This document shows, piece after piece, positions 16,860-24,572 of a DNA stretch of 27,129 nucleotides. Below the pieces are notes generated by a model, which saw nothing but the letters and a program-made list of their open reading frames with translations, did no database searches and had not been told where the DNA came from. Location of the stretch: positions 1-27,129 of the IMG/VR virus record IMGVR_UViG_3300032401_000069. One strand, 5' to 3'. Both the position numbers and the translations under genes were made by a program. This stretch comes from a virus. The stretch's first letter is position 1. Every line of letters starts with the position of its first letter.

Positions 16860-17465
16860 TTACATTTCAAATGGGTTTTTTCCACTTCCGGCCCTCGCCA
16901 TTTCGGAAGCCCCACCAGTCATTATCCCAGCACCTACTCGCCCAGCGGTTTTTAACATTCCTCCGGCACGTTTGTTGTAAGTTTCTGAATCGGCACGTTT
17001 CTGAGCTACCCTTGGGTCGCCTGTCCTTAGTCCGGCCATTTTATCTACTTGTTGTCCACTCCAATCAAACATAGAACTCATTGTAGAAAGATCGTCCCGG
17101 TGTTGCTGATATTGACGATTGTAAGCATTTCCATATTCTTGTGAAGCCAACTCTTGGCCATAGTTTTGGGAAGCCTTTAAAGCGTTCCCACTCATTAAAC
17201 CGCCCTTGGCCATAGCGGAGTTTTCAATTCCTTGCATCCCTTGTTGTTGTCTAAAGGCATATCCGGGGTCGTCTATCATAACGGTAGAAGGGTCAAATTT
17301 ATAACCTCCCCTATCGTAATAGCTTGCAAAATCTGTGGCCATTTTTCCGGCCATTTGATTATAAGGGTCTTGCTCTCTCATGGTCGTATCGAATTGTTCG
17401 TTTTCCAAGCGATTGGCTTCGTTCTTTGCTTCACGACTTTTCTTTTTATTACCAAAGATTGCCAT
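16860..17465 (-). CDS. DNA transfer / ejection protein (P22 gp7-like), 201 aa
   Basis: The N-terminus (MAIFGNKKKSREAKNEANR) is basic. The central part contains the sequence typical of this podovirus family: DDPGYAFRQQQGMQGIENSA, then AKGGLMSGNALKA, then YGQELASQEYGNAYNRQY (about residues 65-120). The C-terminus is Gly/Ala/Met-rich (VGAGIMTGGASEMARAG). P22 gp7 and its relatives are packed in the capsid and ejected to aid DNA transfer. The ATG has AAGGAG seven bases upstream and follows the 62-aa gene with one base between. It is the first of three consecutive ejection-type genes, the same order as P22 7-20-16. Confidence 0.75.
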   Translation of the reverse strand: MAIFGNKKKSREAKNEANRLENEQFDTTMREQDPYNQMAGKMATDFASYYDRGGYKFDPSTVMIDDPGYAFRQQQGMQGIENSAMAKGGLMSGNALKASQNYGQELASQEYGNAYNRQYQQHRDDLSTMSSMFDWSGQQVDKMAGLRTGDPRVAQKRADSETYNKRAGGMLKTAGRVGAGIMTGGASEMARAGSGKNPFEM

Positions 17466-17466
17466 T

Positions 17467-17655
17467 TTAAACTCCTTGCAATTTAGCTATTTCAATTTTT
17501 AAATCTTCAATTTCTTTTTTCAATTTTCTATTTTCCATTATAGTTTCATTCACCTTCATTCTCAATTGATCGAACCATAAAATCCAACTTGCCCTAGAGC
17601 TAGGCTTTTCATCATAAAGCGTTGGTTGAGGTTGTCGTCCTAGCTCGTCGGCCAT
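17467..17655 (-). CDS. Small coiled-coil structural protein, 62 aa
   Basis: The protein has a short Pro-rich N-terminus (MADELGRQPQPTLYDEKPSS) and a segment with two Trp (ASWILWFDQLRMKV). A Lys/Glu/Leu/Ile heptad-like helix follows (about 36-60) that should form a coiled coil. There is no signal peptide. It lies between the gp10-like head-completion gene and the first ejection gene, with AAGGA before its ATG. In P22 the tail needle gp26 sits in this region and is also a coiled coil, but this one is far too short to be a needle. Small coiled-coil proteins are common at this place in podovirus operons; its precise role is unknown. Confidence 0.65.
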   Translation of the reverse strand: MADELGRQPQPTLYDEKPSSRASWILWFDQLRMKVNETIMENRKLKKEIEDLKIEIAKLQGV

Positions 17656-17662
17656 ATTTTCC

Positions 17663-19087
17663 TTATCGTAGGCTTATTAAAGCACTAATAATTTTTCTTT
17701 TTACAATGTCAGTAATTCTAAGCTTTACGCAAAAGTCTGTAGCATACCCCAGCCGCCTCCAAACCAATCTAATTAAGTAATCTCCAAGCCTTCCAATTGA
17801 ACCCTGAAGCTCCGGTGTCCAACTATATCCACCGTCTTTTGAATAACTGAGCATTACTACTGGATTATCATAAAATTTAGCCAACTCACCTTGACCTACT
17901 TCCATTTTAAATTGAAGTTCGCTCAAGGAAAACTGATCTTCATCTAAAGAAATGTGCCTACCAACAAATTCTAGGTCTTGGAAGAAATCTCCGTCTTTAA
18001 TTAATTTATCATTCATTCTAAAGATCGTTTCACCAAACCTTGAAGTGAAATATTGCTCACCCAAACTGTAGACCCCAAATCCAAATATGTGGCTCCCAAT
18101 ACCCCTGGACGATCTTTCACCCCAAAGTCCAATATTGGCATCGTAGAAAAAAGTTCTATTTGAGCCAATAAAAGTTATTTGATAAATAGGCGAGCCATTG
18201 GCACTATAGCCACAGGCATAAGTTAAAGGAGCATTTGCCATTTCTTTAATTATGAAAGCCATTTGGCTATTTGTTATATTTTGTATGCTTTGACCTTCTA
18301 GTTGGTAAAAATTTTGCCCCTCGGTTTGACTTATACCTAGAAAGATAATTGAGTTTCCTAAAGTAACGATGCTTCTTTGTGAAAGAAGCCCAACATTCAT
18401 GACCCCACCTGACATTAAGGCGTAGGGAAAATCAGGGCCTCCGGTGTTATACCATGTTTCGACTGTTTCATTCCCCATCAAATAAAAAACTCCGAAGCCT
18501 CCATTTGCCAAGGACACAATATTATCAGGGAAAGTTTCAGCCGTTGCAAAATCTAGCCCATCCCAAACCAACCCATCAAATATTTTTGAGCCATGAAACT
18601 GACCTGTCCCTAAATTATTTACCAAAAATCTTCCGGTGTTAAAAATTACACTTGTTGGATTTTTAGGGAAAAACTCGCTAGTTATTTTGGTAACAGTTTG
18701 CTCAGTTCCTTCTGGTGGGGTTAGCTCAACAATATAACCAGCAAGGCCATCAACAATCATTAATTGAACACCACTATCGGCCATATAAATTGGAAGGGTT
18801 TCTGATTCGATGTTGCCGATTAATTTGACCTCACCACTTCGCTCAACTTTTAAAACCCTGGTTCCTTGGACAACATAAAGGCCCTTCCCATTAGAAACAG
18901 AATGAAAGCCTCTTGCCTTCCCTCCGATTTTAGCAAAAACCTCGGAGCCTGGAAAACCAACAAGAACTCTTTCTTTTTCTAAGGTAGGGTCGATAATATA
19001 ATGACAATTCATGTGCCGCATGGATGAAGCTAAAGGAGAAATTGACTTTATATCGTGTCCGAATAAATTTATTTCTTTTAATGGCAT
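17663..19087 (-). CDS. Packaged-DNA stabilisation / tail hub protein (P22 gp10-like), 474 aa
   Basis: Length (474 aa; P22 gp10 is about 472) and gene position match P22 gp10, the protein that extends the neck below gp4 and holds the packaged genome. The body is beta-rich with repeated blade-like segments. The C-terminal region has the family's recognisable pattern: MLSYSKDGGYSWTPE, then GSIGRLGDYLIRLVWRRLGY, then a VKLRITD strand (about residues 405-460). The ATG has AAGGGG upstream and follows the gp4-like gene by two bases. It is co-transcribed with the gp4-like gene and probably depends on read-through of the terminator after the coat gene. Confidence 0.85.
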   Translation of the reverse strand: MPLKEINLFGHDIKSISPLASSMRHMNCHYIIDPTLEKERVLVGFPGSEVFAKIGGKARGFHSVSNGKGLYVVQGTRVLKVERSGEVKLIGNIESETLPIYMADSGVQLMIVDGLAGYIVELTPPEGTEQTVTKITSEFFPKNPTSVIFNTGRFLVNNLGTGQFHGSKIFDGLVWDGLDFATAETFPDNIVSLANGGFGVFYLMGNETVETWYNTGGPDFPYALMSGGVMNVGLLSQRSIVTLGNSIIFLGISQTEGQNFYQLEGQSIQNITNSQMAFIIKEMANAPLTYACGYSANGSPIYQITFIGSNRTFFYDANIGLWGERSSRGIGSHIFGFGVYSLGEQYFTSRFGETIFRMNDKLIKDGDFFQDLEFVGRHISLDEDQFSLSELQFKMEVGQGELAKFYDNPVVMLSYSKDGGYSWTPELQGSIGRLGDYLIRLVWRRLGYATDFCVKLRITDIVKRKIISALISLR

Positions 19088-19089
19088 TA

Positions 19090-19785
19090 TTACCCCTTAG
19101 AAATATTATAGCCACGATTCTGAATATCCGTTAGAAATGGGATTTCAGTTCGCAGGGTTGTGGGGCGAATATTCATCCGCTTTACATTTGCCAATGATTC
19201 CACAGCAACACGCTCTACCATTACGGGAATTTGTAAACCAAATTCAGGAGCAAGCTCAACTGCCAAATTAAATGATAATGCCCTTTCATAAGATGGAGGC
19301 AAATCTATTTCATCGTCTGAGCTTTTTATATAGGTTAATTTTTTGGCTATTAAAAATTGAACTTCAAACGCACCGTTTGGAATTGGAAGAAAACTCACTT
19401 TTCCCAAGGGAAAGCTTGGGCTATAATTACAATATGCCATAACTCCAGTTTGGGCTGAGTTTACCAGGCTTAAAAAAGTTTCATCATTCACCATTGCGAT
19501 TTCATTCAACTCATTCGCATATATATAATAGGCCTTTTCTATTTTATCAGGCCTCTCACTATCGAAGTCACCTGTTGGCCCATAGGTATAAGAAGGCTGA
19601 CCTGGAGTCAACGTAAATTTTTCTAATTTCTTAACGTAAATTGTAAGGGCATCTACTGACCATGAAGAGAGAAGTTGATTCATGGCCAAAAGACAATCGG
19701 AAGTTTCTTCGGCGGTTGGTACTTCTCCCACACCCAAAGCACCTATGAGTCGCATAGATCGGCGAATTATCTCAATAGCTTTCAT
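19090..19785 (-). CDS. Head-completion / tail accessory protein (P22 gp4-like), 231 aa
   Basis: This resembles P22 gp4, which binds the portal after packaging and begins tail assembly. Family-like features are IIRRSMRLIGALGVGEVPTAEE at the N-terminus, the helix CLLAMNQLLSSWSVD, a Pro/Gly/Tyr turn (TPGQPSYTYGPTG), and LPPSYERALSFNLAVELAPEFG in the C-terminal half. P22 gp4 is shorter (about 166 aa). I place the start at the ATG at 19785, which has GGAGG five bases upstream, rather than at the in-frame TTG at 19797. The Shine-Dalgarno lies immediately after the T-tract of the coat terminator, so translation can only occur on read-through transcripts unless another promoter exists. P22 gp4 has muramidase activity; I cannot point to such a site here. 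Confidence 0.8.
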   Translation of the reverse strand: MKAIEIIRRSMRLIGALGVGEVPTAEETSDCLLAMNQLLSSWSVDALTIYVKKLEKFTLTPGQPSYTYGPTGDFDSERPDKIEKAYYIYANELNEIAMVNDETFLSLVNSAQTGVMAYCNYSPSFPLGKVSFLPIPNGAFEVQFLIAKKLTYIKSSDDEIDLPPSYERALSFNLAVELAPEFGLQIPVMVERVAVESLANVKRMNIRPTTLRTEIPFLTDIQNRGYNISKG

Positions 19786-19795
19786 AGGAGCCTCC

Positions 19796-19824
19796 AAAAA
19801 AAGGGAGTGAGCTTCCCCACTCCC
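19796..19824 (-). terminator. Rho-independent terminator after the coat gene
   Basis: On the minus strand a perfect 7-bp stem (GGGAGTG / CACTCCC) with an 8-base loop is followed directly by seven T. It begins 13 bases after the coat stop codon and ends at the ribosome binding site of the gp4-like gene. Only this strand has the T-tract, which matches the direction of the operon. Confidence 0.9.
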
Positions 19825-19837
19825 TGATTAAAAATCC

Positions 19838-21046
19838 TTAAGAAGCAATTCTACAAGCTAGTTGAGGTCGAAGTGTTTTATAACCGTAAAGCACATCAAG
19901 TCTGCAAGGAAATTTGTCTGAGTTTATATCAAACGCTTGGACAATTCTCATGCTTAGACCTTGCCATACTTCCCTGGCCTTAAAATGAACTCCGTCTGGC
20001 ATAATTAAGTCAGCCGATGCAAAGGTAAATGCATTTTTTTGGAATCCAATTCCTTGTGCATAAAGGGCGTTGACCCCGGCTGCAAAAGCCACAGGAGCAC
20101 TAGTTCCTGGCATTGCCACTACGTTTTTTAATCCTGTGTTTGTCACATAAAGGGCTGGCCAAAATGGGACGTTGACCGAGGTTGATGTAGCAGTTACATC
20201 GGCGGTAACAACAAGTTTTAAAAGATCGGTTGTCGGTTGTTTTGTTTGAGGGTGACACGCATACACATTGGCCAATGTAAAGGTTTGACCTTTTTTAAAT
20301 GTGGTTCCGTTTACAACGGTTCCAGTAAACACCGCTGTAGTCGCACCTTCAGCAAGAAGGCCAGCACCTAACGTAACACCTGTTACCATGCTTCCGATTT
20401 GCTGTGAAGGAAGTAGGGTATTGGTATAAAAATCAAAACCAGCCGTTTTTCCCATGCTCCCATTTGTGTATTGCTCAGAAATTGCGCTTGAAGATTGGAA
20501 AAGACCCTTTAAGGCGTTTACCAAATTAACTTCCATTAAAGGAGCAATTATCATTCTTCTTTGATCGTCCATTGGGGCCAAATTTATGTCCATTACCCCT
20601 TTTGCCGAAAGATAAGTCAAAAGATCGGTTGGAATTATCCCTGGTGAACCTACTTGGAAGGGAACATCTGCCATCATACTTAGAGCATCCCTTTCCATTT
20701 CAGCCGACAAAACTGACATAGCTGGATTTAAAATTCTTTCAGTAAAGTCGTCCATAGACAAAGTTAATTCTGCGCTTGAAAAGGTAGTGTCTACGCCTTT
20801 TTGAGAAGTAATCGGTAATGTTAAAGATTGTTCAACTGTGTCCTGTGCGGCTAGTGTGGCCCCACTTCTAACAACATACTGGTTTGGTAATCTTATTCGC
20901 AAAGTATCACCAATTTTTGCGCCTGATTTCGCAAAGGAATCATCGTATTGTCTATTGATTCCAGAAATAAAATTTAATTTTTGCTCAAGAATCATGAGGG
21001 CTTTTCTGGTAATTTGGTTTGGCGTTAAAAGTACATTTCCGGCCAT
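19838..21046 (-). CDS. Major capsid (coat) protein, P22 gp5-like, 402 aa
   Basis: Length (402; P22 coat is 430), position after the scaffold, and sequence pattern fit the P22 coat family with an HK97-type fold. The N-terminus MAGNVLLTPNQITRKALMIL begins an N-arm helix. The segment DSFAKSGAKIGDTLRIRLPN is followed by DTVEQSLTLPITSQKGVDTTFSSAELTLSMDDF, both typical of the group. The middle (about 225-320) is Thr/Val/Gly-rich and may correspond to the inserted domain. The C-terminus ends in RLDVLYGYKTLRPQLACRI. AAGGAG lies nine bases before the ATG. The gene is bracketed by its own promoter and a terminator, and it follows a GroES-like gene. It forms the icosahedral shell around the scaffold. 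Confidence 0.92.
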   Translation of the reverse strand: MAGNVLLTPNQITRKALMILEQKLNFISGINRQYDDSFAKSGAKIGDTLRIRLPNQYVVRSGATLAAQDTVEQSLTLPITSQKGVDTTFSSAELTLSMDDFTERILNPAMSVLSAEMERDALSMMADVPFQVGSPGIIPTDLLTYLSAKGVMDINLAPMDDQRRMIIAPLMEVNLVNALKGLFQSSSAISEQYTNGSMGKTAGFDFYTNTLLPSQQIGSMVTGVTLGAGLLAEGATTAVFTGTVVNGTTFKKGQTFTLANVYACHPQTKQPTTDLLKLVVTADVTATSTSVNVPFWPALYVTNTGLKNVVAMPGTSAPVAFAAGVNALYAQGIGFQKNAFTFASADLIMPDGVHFKAREVWQGLSMRIVQAFDINSDKFPCRLDVLYGYKTLRPQLACRIAS

Positions 21047-21122
21047 AAAATATTTCTCCTTAAAAAGTTAAAGTTAATGTTAATGTAGGACACTTTTCAG
21101 GATTTTGAGGCTTCCAGTAGGC

Positions 21123-21141
21123 CCCTTGTTGTGAGCAAGGG
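21123..21141 (-). other. Leader hairpin in the coat mRNA
   Basis: CCCTTG (21123-21128) and CAAGGG (21136-21141) form a 6-bp stem with a 7-base loop in the untranslated leader of the coat transcript. On the minus strand no T-run follows, so it is not a terminator for the operon. On the plus strand four T follow, which would make only a weak terminator. It may stabilise or regulate the leader. Confidence 0.45.
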
Positions 21142-21154
21142 TTTTCACAGATTC

Positions 21155-21168
21155 GACATTTTAATGTC
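21155..21168. promoter_or_regulatory. Inverted repeat at the coat transcription start
   Basis: GACATTTTAATGTC is a perfect inverted repeat with 6-bp arms and a 2-base centre, placed about 8 bases after the -10 of the coat promoter. It could be an operator for a dimeric regulator overlapping +1. Alternatively it could make a 5'-terminal RNA hairpin (5-bp stem, TAAA loop) that protects the mRNA. The sequence does not decide between these. Confidence 0.5.
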
Positions 21169-21175
21169 TAGCGAT

Positions 21176-21204
21176 ATAATAAAATAATTATTTAATCGAG
21201 TCAA
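21176..21204 (-). promoter_or_regulatory. Strong sigma70-type promoter of the coat gene
   Basis: On the minus strand TTGACT (21204-21199) and TATTAT (21181-21176) are separated by exactly 17 AT-rich bases. These match five of six consensus bases each with ideal spacing. It starts seven bases after the GroES-like stop codon and leads into a leader of about 120 bases ending at the coat ATG. Use of host sigma70-type polymerase is assumed. Confidence 0.75.
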
Positions 21205-21210
21205 GTTTGC

Positions 21211-21504
21211 TTAAATTAATCCTTCCCCAACCGCTAAAATATCACGTTCACACATAATTAAGTAATTTTCATCTTTCAACCTGACTTTGATTCCAGCATA
21301 TTTTCCAAACCAAATAGTTTGGCCAACTTCAACATCAATTGGCTCCCTTCCAGTAAAGTTTTTATTATAAAGGCCAGGCCCCTTCATAATTAACTCACCA
21401 CAAAGGGGCCTTTCCTCTTCATTTTGAAAGAGTAAAATGCCCCCATCGGTAAAAGTTTGAGTAAATGGCTTTACTAATATTCTATCTTTTAAAAGCGTAA
21501 TCAT
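21211..21504 (-). CDS. GroES-like co-chaperonin (Cpn10 family), 97 aa
   Basis: This is a phage version of the GroES ring subunit, which caps a GroEL chamber in which proteins fold. It has exactly the length of E. coli GroES (97 aa). It keeps the family pattern: LLKDRILVKP at the N-terminus, then a mobile loop with the hydrophobic GGILL (residues 21-25) that in GroES (GGIVL) contacts GroEL. A GEL strand follows, then IDVEVGQTIWFGKYAGIKV and the C-terminal DENYLIMCERDILAV. Its ATG overlaps the scaffold stop as ATGA, so it is translated with the scaffold. The coat gene follows after that gene's own promoter. No GroEL gene is in the window, so it probably works with host GroEL, most likely on the coat protein (inference). 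T4 gp31 is a known phage co-chaperonin needed for capsid folding. Confidence 0.93.
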   Translation of the reverse strand: MITLLKDRILVKPFTQTFTDGGILLFQNEEERPLCGELIMKGPGLYNKNFTGREPIDVEVGQTIWFGKYAGIKVRLKDENYLIMCERDILAVGEGLI

Positions 21505-22298
21505 TTAATTTTCCCTATTTTTTTTAACCTTGCTTTTTCCTTCGCCATCCATACCTCAATGGAATCTTTATCAGAAGGGCCATCATCCATTTTTACGCCG
21601 CCCTTAACTGTGTTTAATGGCTCAGGTAGGGATTTTGTTGATTTTCCCAATACTATTTTATCTCCACTCGATAACTTCGCCTCAATTTTTCCAAGTGCTA
21701 AAACTTGTTGGTAAGGAGTCATGTTGTTCAGCTTCGCTAATTCGGCTGGATTTTTTGCCAAATAATAAGCAACGTCTGGGCCATTTTCTGATTCAATCAA
21801 AGCATCTTGAATAATGGTAGTTGTTTCAATTAATGGGTCATTGATAACATCATAAAAATCAGGATTTTTTTCAAGAAACGCAGCCGCTTTTGTATTGAAG
21901 GATTGAATTTTAGTTTCGGCCATTCTCTGGGCAGCACTCTGAGCATTTTTATGGTCAATAATGGCCATTTTTTCGGACATTTTCTTTTCAACTAGATAAT
22001 CAGTATATTCTTCAATTGTTGCAAAAGTTGTCGGGTCTTTTACTGGTTCTTCTTTCTCTTTTCCTTGGTTTTTTTCAATAATGCTTAAAAGACGATCTCT
22101 TTCCGTTTCAGCCTTTCTTCTTTCATAAGTTAATTGATCGAACCTTTTTTGTATTGCAGTTTTATCTGCCTTTGCTTCGGCATCGGCGGCATCTTTAGTA
22201 ATTTGCTCAGGTGTTTTTTCTTCCTCTTTGACAATTTCTGTTTCATTTTCTATTACCTCAGTTTCAGTTCCAGTTCCAGTTCCTTCATCTAATACCAT
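21501..22298 (-). CDS. Capsid scaffolding protein, 265 aa
   Basis: This is an acidic and then basic, highly helical protein between the portal and the coat genes, the standard scaffold position. The N-terminus is Gly/Thr/Glu-rich and disordered (TGTGTETEVIENETEIV). Helices with many Lys and Glu cover about 30-150, a middle segment reads AAFLEKNPDFYDVINDP, and the C-terminus is a basic helix (WMAKEKARLKKIGKIK). In P22 the basic C-terminal helix-turn-helix of the scaffold binds coat, and the basic end here would suit that. AAAGGAG precedes the ATG. It is coupled by ATGA to the GroES-like gene, which ties co-chaperonin supply to procapsid assembly. Confidence 0.85.
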   Translation of the reverse strand: MVLDEGTGTGTETEVIENETEIVKEEEKTPEQITKDAADAEAKADKTAIQKRFDQLTYERRKAETERDRLLSIIEKNQGKEKEEPVKDPTTFATIEEYTDYLVEKKMSEKMAIIDHKNAQSAAQRMAETKIQSFNTKAAAFLEKNPDFYDVINDPLIETTTIIQDALIESENGPDVAYYLAKNPAELAKLNNMTPYQQVLALGKIEAKLSSGDKIVLGKSTKSLPEPLNTVKGGVKMDDGPSDKDSIEVWMAKEKARLKKIGKIK

Positions 22299-22309
22299 TT
22301 TTTGCTCCT

Positions 22310-24550
22310 TTAAAAATTTTCTACAAACTCATTAATTTTAAATTCATCGTCATTTTCGTCCTCAATTTTATCCTCAACCTCTTCGATTATTGGCTTTTCA
22401 CCAACGCCTACTTCGGCCAACAATTGCCCTCTCATAATATTAGCGAATGAACCCAACATTTTATCGGCCATTTCAGGCGAATATCCTTGTTGAATCAATA
22501 ATGATTTGTAACTTCCAATATTCTTCACAAACTCTTCTTGTACTTCACCTTTAGAAGTTAGCTTGGCCGATTTAACTTTTCCGGCCTCCTGAATCATCGC
22601 AATTTCTTTTTCAGTATCAAGTTTGGCCTGTGTTCTTAAATTCTCAGCATCCTCAGACATTTTTGTAGTTTCAAGCTTTGTTTGAGAATCTACCTTGGCT
22701 ATTTCCATTTTTTCAACAAGGCCAGATTTTAGTTTTTCATTTTCGGCCATTAACATTTCATTTTGTTGTTTTAATTGTTGTGCTTCAGGAGGTAACTCAG
22801 GATTTGGGTTTGTAATTTCCGGTGGGATTGTCCTAAAAATTCTTTGTGCTAATTCTTGGGAGCCGGGAAAATCCATAGCACCTACCATAATGTCACCCCC
22901 AATTTTTACCAATTCAGGGGAAGTCTGAGCTAATAGAAACATTGATTTGCTGGTTTCTTGTCGTTTTGTAGCACTCGATGGCCCTGCGGCCATGACAACA
23001 TCGTAGGAACCAATTGTTGGATTAATTTCTCTTCCAATCATTTCTTGATATTGATTAAGTTTATCTCTTACTACCCCGGCCATTTCTGGATTAATGAAAA
23101 CTTGCTTTAGAACCCCATCTTCGCCACGAATTTTCATAACCTTTGGGGCGTTATAAATTTTAGGAATAAGATCAACTATAATTCTGCCAGTTTGCTCAAT
23201 AGCATTTGCCGCCGAATCAAAAAAGTGAAATTGACTTTGCTCACCTTGTACTTTTCTGGCATCAATGGCAACGCCTGTCCTTTCATTACTAGATTGTCCC
23301 AATGAAGATTGGTAAAGGCCCATAGCTTGCTGAATATTTGAGGTCATGCTGGCATCAACCGCACCCCATCCGTCTGGAACTCCAGGCATAGGCATCCGCA
23401 TAGGCGGTGGGGCTGCGGTTCCATTAACTGTTACAGGGTCATATTCTAATACTGAAAAGTTTCTTTGATTGGCCTGTGACCATTGCTCTCTGAAATTTTC
23501 TATTTGTCCTGAAGCCGCAACAAAAGGTGACTTAGGAGCAAGTGCAACCATTTCAACAAAAGCAGACGAAGCATAATTGACCATTCTTTGAGCATCAACC
23601 GCCGGGTAAATCATTCCCTGGTAAAAAATTCCTTCGTTTGCTATTCGGTGTTCGTCCCCAACTACTCTAACAATTGGTAAATATTTTGATGGCCATTCTC
23701 CTTTCTCAATAATTTTACCGGAAGTTAATTTACACCACTTAACAATTGTTTTTTTAGTTTTTCTTGTTTTGATAAAACTAGAGCGATCTGATTGTTCGTT
23801 AATTTCTGAAACAATTCCACTCGCATCTATTCCAATCTCAACTTCGATTTTTTCTTTGTAGAAGTATTCGGCTATTCTTACCCGATCTTCTGAAATCCAC
23901 GCAGACGAAACACCTTCGCTTCCGGACGAAAACTCTCCGGCATCCGCCCCATATTGTTCTTCAAAGGCTTGCCTGTCCATGTCGTCAATAATAAAAACAT
24001 ACTCAGCATCCCTACCATCTGTATAATCTGCACTAGGGTCAAACCATACTGAAAACACATCGGGAATTTTTTTAATAAAAATTTCTTGAGTAAATGATGT
24101 TTCTGTTTCATAAGCTGTAATTACCCTCCAAAATCCTTCCCCTGCTTCTACAGTACATTGAAAGGCCCAATTATAAGCTTGGGAGGCGGTTGACTGGTTT
24201 TCTATTCTGCGAATAATGTCTTGGTAAACTTCAGCGACTTCAATATCGGCCCCACCGTCAACTGGCAAAACTTCAATTCCAGTTTTTTGTTGTCTAAAAT
24301 CATTCACTATTTGGTGGACATACTGCCCTAGTTTATCAACTGTCAGGCAAGGCCTTGCTCCGTCTGGGTCTTTTTCCCTGGAAGTTCTAACATTATCGGG
24401 CCATTGATCTAATGCTCTAAAATCTAAAGCTACCCTAGAGTTTTCCCGGCTTTGCCTAAAAGCAAGTTTGGAAATATTAAATCTTTTCATTGCTAGTGCT
24501 AAAATATCTTCGTCTTTTTTACTTTCTTTTGCGGTTTTGTTTTCTTCCAT
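22310..24550 (-). CDS. Portal protein, P22 gp1-like, 746 aa
   Basis: Length (746; P22 gp1 is 725) and pattern identify a P22-type portal, the dodecameric ring at the packaging vertex. Recognisable parts are ALDFRALDQWPDNVR, then GARPCLTVDKLGQYVHQIVN and DFRQQKTGIEVLPVDGGAD in the first 130 residues. KIPDVFSVWFDPSADYTDGRDAEY follows, then the stem region SLGQSSNERTGVAIDARK. The last ~150 residues are a long Lys/Glu/Gln coiled helix starting near PELPPEAQQLKQQNEML, corresponding to the C-terminal barrel that in P22 reaches into the capsid and senses fullness. AAGGAGAG precedes the ATG. It follows the large terminase, as in other P22-like phages. Confidence 0.93.
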   Translation of the reverse strand: MEENKTAKESKKDEDILALAMKRFNISKLAFRQSRENSRVALDFRALDQWPDNVRTSREKDPDGARPCLTVDKLGQYVHQIVNDFRQQKTGIEVLPVDGGADIEVAEVYQDIIRRIENQSTASQAYNWAFQCTVEAGEGFWRVITAYETETSFTQEIFIKKIPDVFSVWFDPSADYTDGRDAEYVFIIDDMDRQAFEEQYGADAGEFSSGSEGVSSAWISEDRVRIAEYFYKEKIEVEIGIDASGIVSEINEQSDRSSFIKTRKTKKTIVKWCKLTSGKIIEKGEWPSKYLPIVRVVGDEHRIANEGIFYQGMIYPAVDAQRMVNYASSAFVEMVALAPKSPFVAASGQIENFREQWSQANQRNFSVLEYDPVTVNGTAAPPPMRMPMPGVPDGWGAVDASMTSNIQQAMGLYQSSLGQSSNERTGVAIDARKVQGEQSQFHFFDSAANAIEQTGRIIVDLIPKIYNAPKVMKIRGEDGVLKQVFINPEMAGVVRDKLNQYQEMIGREINPTIGSYDVVMAAGPSSATKRQETSKSMFLLAQTSPELVKIGGDIMVGAMDFPGSQELAQRIFRTIPPEITNPNPELPPEAQQLKQQNEMLMAENEKLKSGLVEKMEIAKVDSQTKLETTKMSEDAENLRTQAKLDTEKEIAMIQEAGKVKSAKLTSKGEVQEEFVKNIGSYKSLLIQQGYSPEMADKMLGSFANIMRGQLLAEVGVGEKPIIEEVEDKIEDENDDEFKINEFVENF

Positions 24551-24572
24551 TGAAAACTCTCCTTATATTATT

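Noticed and set aside
21123-21145. Terminator on the plus strand upstream of coat
   Set aside because: The stem is followed by only four T and no plus-strand gene leads into it; it is better explained as a leader hairpin of the coat mRNA.
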